From NCBI GenBank assembly GCA_007571365.1, contig RKRN01000135.1:1-39951 (forward strand): 39,951 nucleotides of DNA, in the 5' to 3' direction. Of this stretch, positions 24,369 to 33,165 are shown in pieces. The notes beneath the pieces are model-generated. The model was given only the letters and a program-made list of their open reading frames with translations, was not told the DNA's origin and ran no database searches. Positions within the stretch are counted from its first letter, which is position 1. Every line of letters begins with the position of its first letter. The translations under genes and the position numbers were made by a program. This stretch comes from Candidatus Latescibacterota bacterium. Its GTDB lineage: Bacteria; Latescibacterota; UBA2968; UBA8231.

Positions 24369-24425
24369 GGTCAGTAGGGCGGGTTGAGATATTACATAAT
24401 ACGTTACCAACGCACCTGTACCGCG

Positions 24426-25202
24426 TCAAGCAGTTCGTTGCCGGTACGCGCCGGCTAAACCGCGCAATACGAGGTCTGGGTCGCACGTGTGAAACGCGGC
24501 GATATGAGGGTGGAGCAGCGGGCTGTCGCCGCCGGTGAGGAAGACGGCAACCGGGGTATCTAAGGCCGCGGCCATGCGCGTACAAAGGCCCTCGACGAGC
24601 GCGGCCGCCCCATGCAGGGCCCCCGAGCGCAGGCCGTCCGCGGTGTTTTTGCCCAGCAACGGCGTTGTGGCCGCTAGCTCGACTTGGGGTAAGCAGTTGG
24701 TGCCCGCGCTGAGGGCCTTTAATCCGAGGCGCAGCCCCGGGGCGATGACACCGCCGCGGAAGGAGCCTGCGGCGTCAATGGCATCAACCGTTAGCGCAGT
24801 ACCGGCATCGACGACCACAACGGCTTGGCCGACCGGGGCGGCGCGATGGGCGGCTGAGGCGGCCGCGAGGCGGTCGACGCCAAGCCGCACGGGGTCGTCG
24901 TAGTCAACTTGTAGTGCCCAATCCCACCGGCTGTGCGCTTGGAGGACGGGGCCGGAGGAGAAGCTGCGACAGGCTGCTGCGTACGCAGCCCCCAATTCCG
25001 CGACGACCGACCCGATGACGGCGCCAATCGGCGGTATGGCAAGCGCGGCCAGCCGGCGTTGTAGGTTGGCCGCGGCCGGGGGAGCTGTGGGGAATTTGTG
25101 GCGACAAAAGATCGCATCGCCGGCCAAAAGCCCGATGTCGATGCAGGTGTTGCCAATGTCGATGGCCAAGAGCATGGGGAAATTTGGCGATTGGCTTTTC
25201 AT
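24426..25202 (-). CDS. coaX: Type III pantothenate kinase
   Basis: 258 aa. CoaX phosphorylates pantothenate in the first step of coenzyme A synthesis and belongs to the ASKHA fold. Visible motifs are the phosphate-1 segment AIDIGNT (residues 13-19), DDPVRLGVDRLAA, the phosphate-2 segment VVDAGTALTVDAI, GGVIAPG and LTGGD near the C-terminus. Length and motif order match the family. The first ATG (25202) follows GGAAAG. An alternative start at 25175 gives the more usual MLLAIDIGNT opening but has no ribosome-binding site. It heads a probable operon with the S41 protease and GT87 protein and is divergent from the M23 peptidase gene. Confidence 0.95.
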   Translation of the reverse strand: MKSQSPNFPMLLAIDIGNTCIDIGLLAGDAIFCRHKFPTAPPAAANLQRRLAALAIPPIGAVIGSVVAELGAAYAAACRSFSSGPVLQAHSRWDWALQVDYDDPVRLGVDRLAAASAAHRAAPVGQAVVVVDAGTALTVDAIDAAGSFRGGVIAPGLRLGLKALSAGTNCLPQVELAATTPLLGKNTADGLRSGALHGAAALVEGLCTRMAAALDTPVAVFLTGGDSPLLHPHIAAFHTCDPDLVLRGLAGAYRQRTA

Positions 25203-25335
25203 TGACTTTCCATCGTGGTATCTATACTATATTAAATTTAAGTCGAATAATATCCAATACATATCTAGTTGAAGAATATTTCGTCCTCGTGCCTCAAAAT
25301 TTGCTATCAGCCTAGCAGAGAGGAATATAGGCGGT
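25203..25335. promoter_or_regulatory. AT-rich divergent promoter region between coaX and the M23 peptidase gene
   Basis: This gap is clearly more AT-rich than the surrounding DNA (for example around 25223-25265) and separates two divergent genes. It must carry both promoters. Candidate -10-like hexamers (TATAGT, TAATAT) occur on the - strand, but none has a well-spaced -35, so no exact promoter is called. Confidence 0.4.
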
Positions 25336-26358
25336 ATGAATAAAGGTAAGCGTAAGCGCAGAACTTTTATCGTCATTTCCCCGCGTGACGGTCAGATTCG
25401 CGAGTACGGTTTTTCCCCTCGCATCTTAGGGCTAATTCTGCTGGGCGCGTTGGGTTTGGTAGGGGGGCTTGGTTATTATGCCTACACACAGGGCTTTCAT
25501 CAGCTAAGGCTAAGCGATCAGAAAGCCCTGCTGGCCTTAAAAAAAGAAAACAGAAATCTTTTGCGCAGCTTAGAGCAGACCCGCGAGGAAGTACAGCAAC
25601 TCGGGGAGGCCATGGATCAACTCAGGGCGACGGAAGATAGATTGCGCGCCCACCACGCTATGGAGCCACTCGCTGCGAGTGGGGAATTGGGCGGCATCGG
25701 CGGCGTGGAAGATTTGTCCGAGGAATTCGCGTCCTTGCCGCCGCAAAAGCACTTGATGGTGGGCAAGCTGAGCATGCGCATCGACTACCTAAAGCGGATG
25801 GTCAACCTACAGGCCGAAAGCTTTGAGGAAATCGAGCGCAAATTCGAAGAAGCGGAGATCCAATACTTGCCCACGATTTTACCCGTCCCCGAGCAGCAGA
25901 CGTGGCTGTCGTCCTCCTTTGGCTGGCGCATTGATCCCTTTACTGGGCGTCGGGCCTTCCACCGTGGCGTCGACTTCGCTGGCCGCAAAGGGACGCCGAT
26001 CTATGCGACAGCGGATGGTTTTGTAAGCTATGCTGGGAAGGATAGATACCTCGGCAGTACGATTATTATTGCCCACCGAAAAAAGGAACGCGACGAGCAG
26101 GGCCAGCCTTATGTGCGCCAGGGCGGCTACCAGACCGAATACGGCCACTTAGACAGAATTATGGTCGAGCAAGGTCAACAGATAAAGCGTGGGCAGCAGA
26201 TCGGGACGATGGGTAATTCGGGCCGCTCAACCGGCCCACACCTACACTACGCGGTGCGCTTGCAGGATCAGCAGTTGAGCAAACACCGAGGATACCAAAA
26301 CCCAGAAAACTTTATTTTCGACAACGGGGAGGACTATCTGTGGGCCGCGAGCGAATGA
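25336..26358 (+). CDS. M23 (LytM-type) metallopeptidase with membrane anchor and coiled coil
   Basis: 340 aa. A basic N-terminus is followed by a transmembrane helix at ~29-50. A coiled coil runs from ~58 to 108 and a second helical part from ~145 to 175. The M23 domain occupies ~190-315 with the complete zinc site: H209-x3-D213 (HRGVD) and H304 in PHLHY, plus catalytic-type H271 (GHLD) and H302. An intact site implies real peptidoglycan endopeptidase activity in the periplasm rather than an EnvC/NlpD-like activator role. The AGGCGGT before the start fits a ribosome-binding site. A strong terminator follows 24 bp after the stop. It is divergent from coaX. Confidence 0.93.
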   Translation: MNKGKRKRRTFIVISPRDGQIREYGFSPRILGLILLGALGLVGGLGYYAYTQGFHQLRLSDQKALLALKKENRNLLRSLEQTREEVQQLGEAMDQLRATEDRLRAHHAMEPLAASGELGGIGGVEDLSEEFASLPPQKHLMVGKLSMRIDYLKRMVNLQAESFEEIERKFEEAEIQYLPTILPVPEQQTWLSSSFGWRIDPFTGRRAFHRGVDFAGRKGTPIYATADGFVSYAGKDRYLGSTIIIAHRKKERDEQGQPYVRQGGYQTEYGHLDRIMVEQGQQIKRGQQIGTMGNSGRSTGPHLHYAVRLQDQQLSKHRGYQNPENFIFDNGEDYLWAASE

Positions 26359-26382
26359 TTCGAACTACTGCTAAGTATCTAG

Positions 26383-26417
26383 AGACCGGTCCAGCCAATG
26401 CGGGCCGGTCTTTTTTT
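26383..26417 (+). terminator. Rho-independent terminator after the M23 peptidase gene
   Basis: The ten-base stem AGACCGGTCC / GGGCCGGTCT pairs fully (one G-T pair) around a nine-base loop and runs into seven T residues (26411-26417). It lies 24 bp after the M23 stop and just before the next gene. Confidence 0.9.
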
Positions 26418-26431
26418 GAGAGTACAGCCGT

Positions 26432-26908
26432 ATGAGCACGCCTATTGAAGGCAAGGTAGCCGCCATTATCGACGACACAACGCTGGTCCTCAACGTCGGT
26501 AGCGAGCAGGGTGTCCAAGAGGGCATGGCCTTTGCCATTTTCGCCTTGCACGGGGAGATCGCAGACCCAGACAGCGGACAGCCGCTGGGCCGCTGGGAAG
26601 CAGTCAAGGCGCGGGTAGTCGCCACCCATGTGCAACCTCGCATGTGTACGGTGCGTGCTCCGGTCGTAGGCGAAGTGCCGGTGGTGGGCGATACCCGGCC
26701 TTTGAGCGCGATGATGGTCGAGCACTCGGTGGCGCGTGGCCGCGGCCAAGAGCAGTGGCAGCGGCTGGAGGTGCGAGGGGCCGATGTACGGGGGCGGCTC
26801 CAGAATCAGCCCATTGCCGTAGGCGACGGAGCGCGGTCGCTGGCGGCGGCTGAAGACGACGGGAGCAAGCCCGCCGCAGAGGGCGATGCGAGCAAGTCAG
26901 ACGATTAG
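26432..26908 (+). CDS. Small protein with FlgT C-terminal-like beta domain
   Basis: 158 aa. Residues ~1-85 follow a pattern seen in FlgT_C/CsgG-associated beta domains: GKVAAIIDDTTLVLNVGSEQGVQEGM, then IADPDSGQPLGRWEAVKARV. This suggests a small beta-barrel-like fold. The C-terminal ~40 residues are acidic, low-complexity and probably disordered. There is no signal peptide. The last 23 bp overlap the start of the LptE-like lipoprotein gene, so the two are translated together. The precise function is unknown, and the FlgT resemblance is only from pattern reading. Confidence 0.7.
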   Translation: MSTPIEGKVAAIIDDTTLVLNVGSEQGVQEGMAFAIFALHGEIADPDSGQPLGRWEAVKARVVATHVQPRMCTVRAPVVGEVPVVGDTRPLSAMMVEHSVARGRGQEQWQRLEVRGADVRGRLQNQPIAVGDGARSLAAAEDDGSKPAAEGDASKSDD

Positions 26909-27386
26909 CACTGCGTTGGCCGCGCTCTACATTGGCGGATGCGCTTATTACTCGACCTCCGGCGGCCTGTTGGGCGGCATCCGCAGCATTGGCATCCCCG
27001 TGGCCAACAACCAAACCTCGGAGTTTGCCGTAGCCGAGCGGCTGACTGAACGCGCCATTGATGTCTACGCCGAGGATGGCCAGTTGCGGGTCGTGGACGA
27101 AGAAAGTGCCGATGCCCTCCTGCAGCTCGACGTAGTTTCAATTGAAGACCGTCCCTTTACCTATACGACAGCCGAGCAGACCGAGCAGTACCGATTTGCG
27201 GTTTTGGTAGCGGCCGAACTGGTGCGAGTGGCGGATGGGGAGGTACTGTTGGCGTTGTCCGAGCTAGAGGGTTGGGGAACCTATGACGCCGCGCTGGCCG
27301 AGGAAGAGGAGCGAGATCGAGCCGTGGAGCGGGCGCTGGACATGCTGCTAGAGGAACTGGTGGATCGGACGACGGCGGGGTGGTAA
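26886..27386 (+). CDS. LptE-like outer-membrane lipoprotein
   Basis: 166 aa. A short signal sequence ends in the lipobox IGGC (Cys19), followed by AYYSTSGGLLGGIRSIGIPVANN. That is the opening typical of LptE-family proteins found outside Proteobacteria. ERLTERAIDVYAEDGQLRVV, ADALLQLDVVSIEDRPFTY and a later beta strand LVRVADGEVLLAL also follow the family pattern. LptE plugs LptD and helps insert lipopolysaccharide into the outer membrane. Its presence supports a diderm, LPS-bearing cell. No lptD is in the window. The start overlaps the upstream gene by 23 bp. The stop lies 6 bp from the convergent antiporter gene. Confidence 0.82.
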   Translation: MRASQTISTALAALYIGGCAYYSTSGGLLGGIRSIGIPVANNQTSEFAVAERLTERAIDVYAEDGQLRVVDEESADALLQLDVVSIEDRPFTYTTAEQTEQYRFAVLVAAELVRVADGEVLLALSELEGWGTYDAALAEEEERDRAVERALDMLLEELVDRTTAGW

Positions 27387-27392
27387 GCGAGT

Positions 27393-29105
27393 TCAATCGG
27401 CATCCGTTTTTTTTCCTACTACAAAGATCGCTGCGACAATCAGGCCTAGCCCCACGACCAAGCCAGTGGTCGGCGACCACAGCAGGGTGCTGCCTAAGTA
27501 GCCGCATAGCCCGGCAATGGTCATCGTCGTCAGGGCATAGGGTATCTGGGTGCGCACGTGGGCTAAATGGTCGCAGGCCGCGGCAATGCTAGAGAGGACA
27601 GTGGTGTCGCTGATGGGGGAGCAATGATCGCCGAAGATCGCGCCGTCTAATACCGCGGCAGCGACGAGGACCGTCAGGGCCAGACCGCCCAAGTCGTAGG
27701 CCACCGGGATCATAGTCGGCAAGAGGACGGCCATCGTCGTCCACGAGGAGCCGATAGAAAAGGCAACCACGGCGGCAAGCAGGAAGACGAGGAAGGGCAG
27801 GAAGTGCGGGTCGAGAAAGCCGGAGAGCACACCGACGATATAGGCCGAAGTCTCGACAGCTTCGCAGGTTTCCTTAATCGCCCAAGCCAAAATCAATATC
27901 ACCAGCCCATAGGAAAAGCCCGTAATGCCGCTCGCCCAGGTCTTGCCGACCGCCACTAGGCCGAGCGGGCGTCTAGGGCTTGCTTGCTCGCGGCGGGTCA
28001 GGGCCAAGACCGCGGCCAGTACCGAGCCAGCTAAGGCGGAGAGGAACATTACTTTGGGCCCATCGGCGTGGGAGAAAACTTGCGTCCAGTAGAGCCGAGC
28101 GAAAAAGCCGTGTTCGGCGCGGGCCGCCACCACGGCTGGTGCTTGGCTGGCGTCTAAGTGCATTCCGCCGAGTACGCCGGCGACGACGAGGAGGACGGGA
28201 CCGGCCGCCACGGCCCAATGGGCGCGGAGGCCGGGGTGCTCGGGGAGTTGGGATGCACCGCCGGTCGTGGGGCGGTGGCCCGGCGCGAGGACGTGGCCCG
28301 TGCGGCGGGTGCGCTGCTCGGCTTTGAGCATGGGGCCAAAATCGCGGCCAGCGACGGTGGAACACAGCACAAAGGCGAGAGTTAGCAGGCAGTAGAAGCG
28401 GGCCGGCAAGGCGCGGAAGAACAGTTCGTAGCCGGAAACCCCCGCGCCGACTTGCTCCATCGCGCTGTCGAACAGCCCCACCTCAAAGCCGATCCAAGTG
28501 CTGACGATGGCGATACCGGCCACGGGGGCAGCGGTGGAATCGACGAGAAAGGCCAGCTTTTCGCGCGAGATGCGGAAGCGGTCGGCGATGGGGCGCATGG
28601 TGGTGCCGACGACGAGCGTGTTGGCGTAATCGTCGAAGAAGACCGCTAATCCCAACAGCGCGGTGGCCAGCCGGGCCGAGCGCACGCCGGCGGCCCGGGC
28701 AACTAACAAGTCGGCAATGCCACGGGTGCCCCCGGCCAGCGAGATGACGCGCACCATGCCGATGAGCGAGGCGGTGAAGCCGAGAATGAAGAGCTGAAAG
28801 GAGTCGCGCAGCGGGGTCCAGACAAAGCCCAGGAGCGCACGCTCTAAGCCGCGAAACGGAATGGCGTAAAAAGGGATGTCGGCGGGTAGAGAAATAAACG
28901 CACCGCCGACGATGGCCACTCCGAGTCCCAAAATCAGGTGGCCGGTGGCGACGGCGACTAGAATGGCCGCGGCGGGCGGGAAAAGGCTTAGCCCGCTCGT
29001 CGCCCCCTGATCGGGCAAGAGCAGCGCACCGAGCAGGGCTGCGCCGAGCGCGAGCACTAGGCGGAAAAATGGAAAGGCGGTGGACGTTTTATCTTGACAA
29101 CGCAT
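27393..29105 (-). CDS. NhaC-family Na+/H+ (or organic acid) antiporter
   Basis: 570 aa with about twelve or more hydrophobic segments. FFDDYANTLVVGTTMRPIADR, ISREKLAFLVDSTAAPVAG and the later GSSWTTMAVLLPTMIPVAY are hallmarks of the NhaC family. Charged residues within membrane segments (DDYAN) are expected to bind the cation. The cytoplasmic loop around residues 255-300 is long and basic. Members exchange Na+ for protons, or malate/lactate in MleN-type proteins, so the exact exchange is undecided. It is convergent with the LptE-like gene and preceded by 124 bp of non-coding DNA holding one small CGCCG-TTA-CGGCG hairpin. Confidence 0.92.
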   Translation of the reverse strand: MRCQDKTSTAFPFFRLVLALGAALLGALLLPDQGATSGLSLFPPAAAILVAVATGHLILGLGVAIVGGAFISLPADIPFYAIPFRGLERALLGFVWTPLRDSFQLFILGFTASLIGMVRVISLAGGTRGIADLLVARAAGVRSARLATALLGLAVFFDDYANTLVVGTTMRPIADRFRISREKLAFLVDSTAAPVAGIAIVSTWIGFEVGLFDSAMEQVGAGVSGYELFFRALPARFYCLLTLAFVLCSTVAGRDFGPMLKAEQRTRRTGHVLAPGHRPTTGGASQLPEHPGLRAHWAVAAGPVLLVVAGVLGGMHLDASQAPAVVAARAEHGFFARLYWTQVFSHADGPKVMFLSALAGSVLAAVLALTRREQASPRRPLGLVAVGKTWASGITGFSYGLVILILAWAIKETCEAVETSAYIVGVLSGFLDPHFLPFLVFLLAAVVAFSIGSSWTTMAVLLPTMIPVAYDLGGLALTVLVAAAVLDGAIFGDHCSPISDTTVLSSIAAACDHLAHVRTQIPYALTTMTIAGLCGYLGSTLLWSPTTGLVVGLGLIVAAIFVVGKKTDAD

Positions 29106-29229
29106 AAATGTCCGTCCAAGTACCCTGACGACCCCGACTTGAGTTGCAAAAGTCAGCCTATTTCACATGCGACCGCCGTAACGGCGTGCTTGCAGGGCGG
29201 GGCTTCGGGCGGGGGTGGGCTGGTAATTT

Positions 29230-30198
29230 TTATTCGTCGGTCATCTCATCAACCAAGCGCGTGAACTCGGTTAGTTGATCCACCTGTATGGCAGCGCGCA
29301 GCAAGACTTGCAGTTGGGCTACCTGCTCAACAGCCGCCAAGCGATCGGCCACTGCCCGCACAGCATCCTCCGCAAACCGAATCGCCAAGGCTTCTTGGAT
29401 ACTTTGCCGAAGCCCTTGCTCAATGCCTTGCTCAATGCCTTGCTCAATGCCTTGCTCAATGCCTTGCTCAATGCCTTGCTCAATGCCTTGCTCCAGCCCC
29501 TGCTTTAGCCCCTGCTCCAACGCTCGCTTGCGCAGTGACTCAAGTAACGGAAACTCAGTCATAATCTCCTCCGATATAAGAGAAAAAACAGTCGATTCCT
29601 CGCACACTAACGAACTCAACACTCCCATGTGAGCCAACACACTGTGCTTAACCGCACGAGATACCCCTAACTCCTCGGTCGTCTCCACACACCGCCGCAA
29701 CCACGAGGCCACCCCCACCTCCTCCGGCCGCCCCATCAAGGGCGTAAACGGCAGCACCCCCACATTGCCCGACGACAAGTACGCCGCCCCATCCAACGCG
29801 ATCAAACGGATCACCTTATAGCGCAGCACCACCTCATGGCCGCTGACCTCTTGCACGTAACACCCCGGATCGCCCCGGCCAGCGTCGGGACGCAAGTAGA
29901 TTACATAGGACAACAAGCGCAAGCCATACTCGGCAATGCAGCGTCCCATATAGCCAGCCATCCGCCGCGGCATGGGCACTTGGGTGCTGTCGGTGGTTTG
30001 AAATTCGCAGTGAACTAAGGCTTCTTCCCCGTCGAGCCGGACGCGGAGCAAGCTGTCCATCATCTGCGTCTCGACGGTGGGCTGCTCCGGGTTAAGCGTC
30101 TCGATCCACTGTACGTCCGCATGCGCTAGTAGAAAGGCCAAAAAGTCCTGTGGATGGGTGCTCAGCAGGGACTTGGAAACACTATCAAATTCAGCCAT
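29230..30198 (-). CDS. Rpn/PDDEXK-like putative nuclease with (EQGI)n tract
   Basis: 322 aa from the ATG at 30196-30198, chosen because GAAAGG (30204-30209) lies five bases upstream and the family-like sequence starts there. The frame extends to 30270 without support. Residues ~1-190 resemble the Rpn/YhgA-type PD-(D/E)XK nuclease family: FDSVSKSLLSTHPQDFLAFLL, then MDSLLRVRLDGEEALVHCEFQTT, where D, E and Q would form the metal site. Residues ~228-262 are four-residue repeats of the form E-Q-G-I/L, encoded by a 12-bp tandem repeat. Such tracts are common in this family and may vary in length. A helical tail follows. Family members promote recombination or DNA cleavage, but many are uncharacterised. 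It stands alone. Confidence 0.8.
   Translation of the reverse strand: MAEFDSVSKSLLSTHPQDFLAFLLAHADVQWIETLNPEQPTVETQMMDSLLRVRLDGEEALVHCEFQTTDSTQVPMPRRMAGYMGRCIAEYGLRLLSYVIYLRPDAGRGDPGCYVQEVSGHEVVLRYKVIRLIALDGAAYLSSGNVGVLPFTPLMGRPEEVGVASWLRRCVETTEELGVSRAVKHSVLAHMGVLSSLVCEESTVFSLISEEIMTEFPLLESLRKRALEQGLKQGLEQGIEQGIEQGIEQGIEQGIEQGIEQGLRQSIQEALAIRFAEDAVRAVADRLAAVEQVAQLQVLLRAAIQVDQLTEFTRLVDEMTDE
29416..29487. repeat. 12-bp tandem repeat inside the Rpn-like gene
   Basis: Six perfect copies of TTGCTCAATGCC are followed by about three degenerate copies up to ~29523. Each unit encodes four residues (GIEQ on the - strand), so copy-number change keeps the reading frame. Confidence 0.95.
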
Positions 30199-30350
30199 CC
30201 GTGCCTTTCGGCTAAGGGGGGATGCGAAAAAAAGAAATATATCCGCTGGACATCCCAAGACAAAAGGCATAGCCGCCCGCGGATTGCCCCATCGCGCTTG
30301 GGCACTGCCGTCCAGATCGCCGCTGCGTCAATCGAACGGCGGCAGGCCCC

Positions 30351-32225
30351 TCAGTCGTCTTGCGGCCGGGATTCGACTTTGCGGGTGGGGACGGTGGACA
30401 TTTCCAGCTTAAAGGCCAACAAGTACATCATAAAACAGCCGACGATCCACCAAGCAATCTGCCAGACCCACAGCGTGGGGATCCCCAGAGGCCAATGGGC
30501 GGGGTCGGTCTGATTGCCTAACACGGCCAAGGGGCCGATGGCGCAGAGGAACCAAACTACCGTCAGAATCCAGACCGGCGTTTTCCACTTCCTTTTGGCC
30601 TCGGGCAGGGCCGTGTGCTCTTGGAGGAAGTGGTGGTAGCGCTCGCGGTGGGCTAGGTGGCTGGCTTCTTTGGGCTGGGTGAACAAACTGACGACAAAGA
30701 CAGTGCCCATGTTAAAGAGGATGCCCCAACCGGCGCTGTGGAGGGTGAGCGGATAGCGGCCAATGCCGATGAGGCCGCCTAGTTCGGTTATGTAGGTGAA
30801 GGTAACGGCGATGAGCCCGGCGATGAGCCCGGCGACGATGGCCTTGGGGGTGAAGAAGCGGATGTAGCAGATGCCCAACAGCGCCGGCCACATCTGGAAG
30901 CCATAAGAAACGGCCAGCCCCCCCAACAAGACGAGCAGGTCGCCGGAAGCGAGTCCGACTAGCAAGGCGAGGCTGACGACGACCGCCACGCTCAAGCGAC
31001 CGACAAAGACTTGGGCCGAATGCGATGCCTCTTTGTTGAAGAAATGGCGGTAGAGGTCGCGGGTGATAATGCCGCTGGCCGTTGACATATAGGCGGCCCC
31101 GGTTGACTGCATCGCGGCTAGCGCACACACAGCCAAAAGCCCCAAGAGCAGGGGGAAGCTGTCGGCTAAGGTGTCGATCAGGTAGGGAACCAAGTGGTCG
31201 GATGTGGGCAGGCCGAGCGGTTTAGTCCCTAAGACCAGTTCCATATCAAGCAGCCGACCGCCCAGCCCTTGAAAGGCGGTAAAAAAGAACAAGATGCCGC
31301 CGATGACCAACGAAGAGGCAAAAACCTGTTGCCAGGGAAAAGGCCGCGGGTTGCGGTTGGCAAAAGCCCACATCGAAAAGGCCGGAGCCGACTGGATGCC
31401 CATCAAGGCGAACATATAGGTCAAGATCATCAGGCCGGTCCAAGGGCCGCCTTGAGCGTCGAAAAACAGGGTGCCAGTGCGCTCTAGCCAAGAGTCTGAC
31501 TCGGGTCGGGTCGGAATGGCGACCATGTCGGGTTTTTGCTCGGCAAGGGCGGCCAACCCCCCCTTGAAGGCCGTCCAGCCGCCGACCAAGTCGAGGGCAA
31601 TAAAGCCGAGCACGACGATGCCGAGCGCCAAGAGGATGCACTGGGCGCAGTCCACGTAAGCGACCGAACGCAAGCCGCCGGATGCTACGTAGATAAACAC
31701 TACTACCGAAAGCACAATGGCCCCACCCTCGACCGAGCCGATGAAGCTGCCCTCCAGCGGCGTGCCTGTCGTCAGGCGGTTGAACAGCAAGCCCGATGCC
31801 TTGAGCTGGATTCCGAGATAAGGCACGCTGAAGACGAGCGCGACGATGACGGTGAGGAAGCGCATCGCATCTGTGCGGTAGTAGTCGCTGAACATCTCAC
31901 CCGGCGTGATATAGCCAAAGCGCTGGCCCAAAAGCCACTGGCGTTTGAGGAACAACACCCCGGTGAAGGGGATCGTGATGGCGTAGAAGGAAGCAAAAGC
32001 GTAGGGCAGGCCGACGTTGTAGATGGTGCCGGGGTGGCCGACGAAGGTCCAGCCGCTAAAGGAGGTAGCGGTGGCGGCCAGCACGAAGACCCACAGGCCG
32101 ATGCCGCGGCCGGCGATAAAGTAATCCGAGGCCGTCTTAGCTCGGCGGGCACCTTTGACCCCCCAGAAGACGCAGTACGACCAGTAGCCGACGGTAAACA
32201 GCAGTAGCCAGACCAGTTTTTCCAT
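30351..32225 (-). CDS. Sodium:solute symporter (SSS family)
   Basis: 624 aa with about thirteen hydrophobic segments. SDYFIAGRGIGLWVFVLA, then TATSFSGWTFVGHPG, the SSS signature region (VYVASGGLRSVAYVD-like, residues ~178-193) and STASGIITRDLYRHF are typical of SLC5/SSS transporters. They import sugars, amino acids, carboxylates or vitamins with Na+. The substrate is unknown. It starts 3 bp after the stop of the NTF2-like gene, and that gene follows the HEAT lipoprotein gene by 22 bp. The three therefore form a probable operon. A 30-aa cytoplasmic tail follows the last helix. Confidence 0.92.
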   Translation of the reverse strand: MEKLVWLLLFTVGYWSYCVFWGVKGARRAKTASDYFIAGRGIGLWVFVLAATATSFSGWTFVGHPGTIYNVGLPYAFASFYAITIPFTGVLFLKRQWLLGQRFGYITPGEMFSDYYRTDAMRFLTVIVALVFSVPYLGIQLKASGLLFNRLTTGTPLEGSFIGSVEGGAIVLSVVVFIYVASGGLRSVAYVDCAQCILLALGIVVLGFIALDLVGGWTAFKGGLAALAEQKPDMVAIPTRPESDSWLERTGTLFFDAQGGPWTGLMILTYMFALMGIQSAPAFSMWAFANRNPRPFPWQQVFASSLVIGGILFFFTAFQGLGGRLLDMELVLGTKPLGLPTSDHLVPYLIDTLADSFPLLLGLLAVCALAAMQSTGAAYMSTASGIITRDLYRHFFNKEASHSAQVFVGRLSVAVVVSLALLVGLASGDLLVLLGGLAVSYGFQMWPALLGICYIRFFTPKAIVAGLIAGLIAVTFTYITELGGLIGIGRYPLTLHSAGWGILFNMGTVFVVSLFTQPKEASHLAHRERYHHFLQEHTALPEAKRKWKTPVWILTVVWFLCAIGPLAVLGNQTDPAHWPLGIPTLWVWQIAWWIVGCFMMYLLAFKLEMSTVPTRKVESRPQDD

Positions 32226-32228
32226 GAG

Positions 32229-33143
32229 TTAGTCGGAAAGTTCCAGCCCCAAGTCGAAGACCATGTTGGTGATCTTCCACGAGCCGGAGCGGCGGCTCAA
32301 CGTCCAGAACACATAGCGTTCCTTGTGGTGTTTGGCCGGCCCTTGGACGTGCTTGACGGCCACTTTTTCGCGCGTGACCGCCAAGGCTTCGTCGCCGGCC
32401 GGACCAAGGGCTGTGTGAAGTACTTTGCGGTCGAGGTCGTACTGCACGTAGGGCAACCGCTTGTCGAGCCACTTTTCTAGTTCCTCACTGCCGCTGAAGG
32501 CAATTTTGTAGGAGGCCGGCTTGAAAGCACCCAGGGCCTCGTAGCCGGTGAAGTCTGCGTCGAAGAAGCTGAGGATGCCGCTGCCGGCTTCCCACGCTTG
32601 GCTTTCGCGCTGCAACAACTCGGCGATCTCACCGTTGGCGGGGGTACCGGCCGCGGGCAAGAGCGTGTCGCCCACATCCGCGACCATGCCCGTAGCCAGC
32701 CAGTCGTCCTCTTCCTTGCGGAAGGTCCAGAAGCGGTGGACGACAATCGGCGTGGCTTCGCTGGTCTGGCGATCGACGACGCGCCCGGAATCCACGCTGG
32801 TGGCAATGGCGTGGGTGGTGCGCACTGCGATAAAGGGAACCGTGCGCGTGACCTCATAGCGCTGAGCACTGAGCACTGCGGCTAGCTGGCTGGCGAACGC
32901 ATCGCGGTTTTCGTGCAGGATCGTCCAGGCGCGAGGGTCGCCATTGGCGTGGCCCTCATAGGCGACGAAGCGCGAGTGATACGCCTTGAGGGCTAGCTCG
33001 GCATCGGCGCGGCGATACCCGGAGATGTCGTTGGCGAGGGCTTGGCGAATGAGGAGGGTCTCGGGCGTTTCTCCGGCGTGGCCAGGCGCGGCAAGCGGCG
33101 GCAGGGCCAAGAGGACGAATAGCAGGCAGATTGCATTTTGCAT
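32229..33143 (-). CDS. Secreted protein with two NTF2/SnoaL-like domains
   Basis: 304 aa. Residues 1-23 are a signal peptide (CLLFVLLALPPLAAPGHA). Two similar alpha+beta domains follow, each with an NTF2/DUF4440-like pattern: a first helix with LALKAYHSRFVAYEGH and a late strand pair VVHRFWTFRKEEDDWLATGM at ~24-170, then FFDADFTGYEALGAF and RYVFWTLSRRSGSWKITNM at ~185-300. The pairing suggests an internal duplication. The export signal places it in the periplasm. No catalytic residue pattern is obvious. The position between a HEAT lipoprotein and an SSS transporter suggests an accessory role in the same envelope process, but this is a guess. Confidence 0.75.
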   Translation of the reverse strand: MQNAICLLFVLLALPPLAAPGHAGETPETLLIRQALANDISGYRRADAELALKAYHSRFVAYEGHANGDPRAWTILHENRDAFASQLAAVLSAQRYEVTRTVPFIAVRTTHAIATSVDSGRVVDRQTSEATPIVVHRFWTFRKEEDDWLATGMVADVGDTLLPAAGTPANGEIAELLQRESQAWEAGSGILSFFDADFTGYEALGAFKPASYKIAFSGSEELEKWLDKRLPYVQYDLDRKVLHTALGPAGDEALAVTREKVAVKHVQGPAKHHKERYVFWTLSRRSGSWKITNMVFDLGLELSD

Positions 33144-33165
33144 GGCGCGAAAAGGGGGGTTGGGG

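Noticed and set aside
24357..24410. Longer S41 protease start at 24410
   Set aside because: It puts polar residues before the signal peptide. AAGGAG at 24363-24368 points to TTG 24356.
29400..29525. CRISPR array
   Set aside because: The units are 12 bp, directly adjacent without spacers, and in frame within a gene.
30199..30270. Longer start of the Rpn-like gene at 30270
   Set aside because: No ribosome-binding site; the extra residues do not fit the family, while ATG 30196-30198 has GAAAGG upstream.
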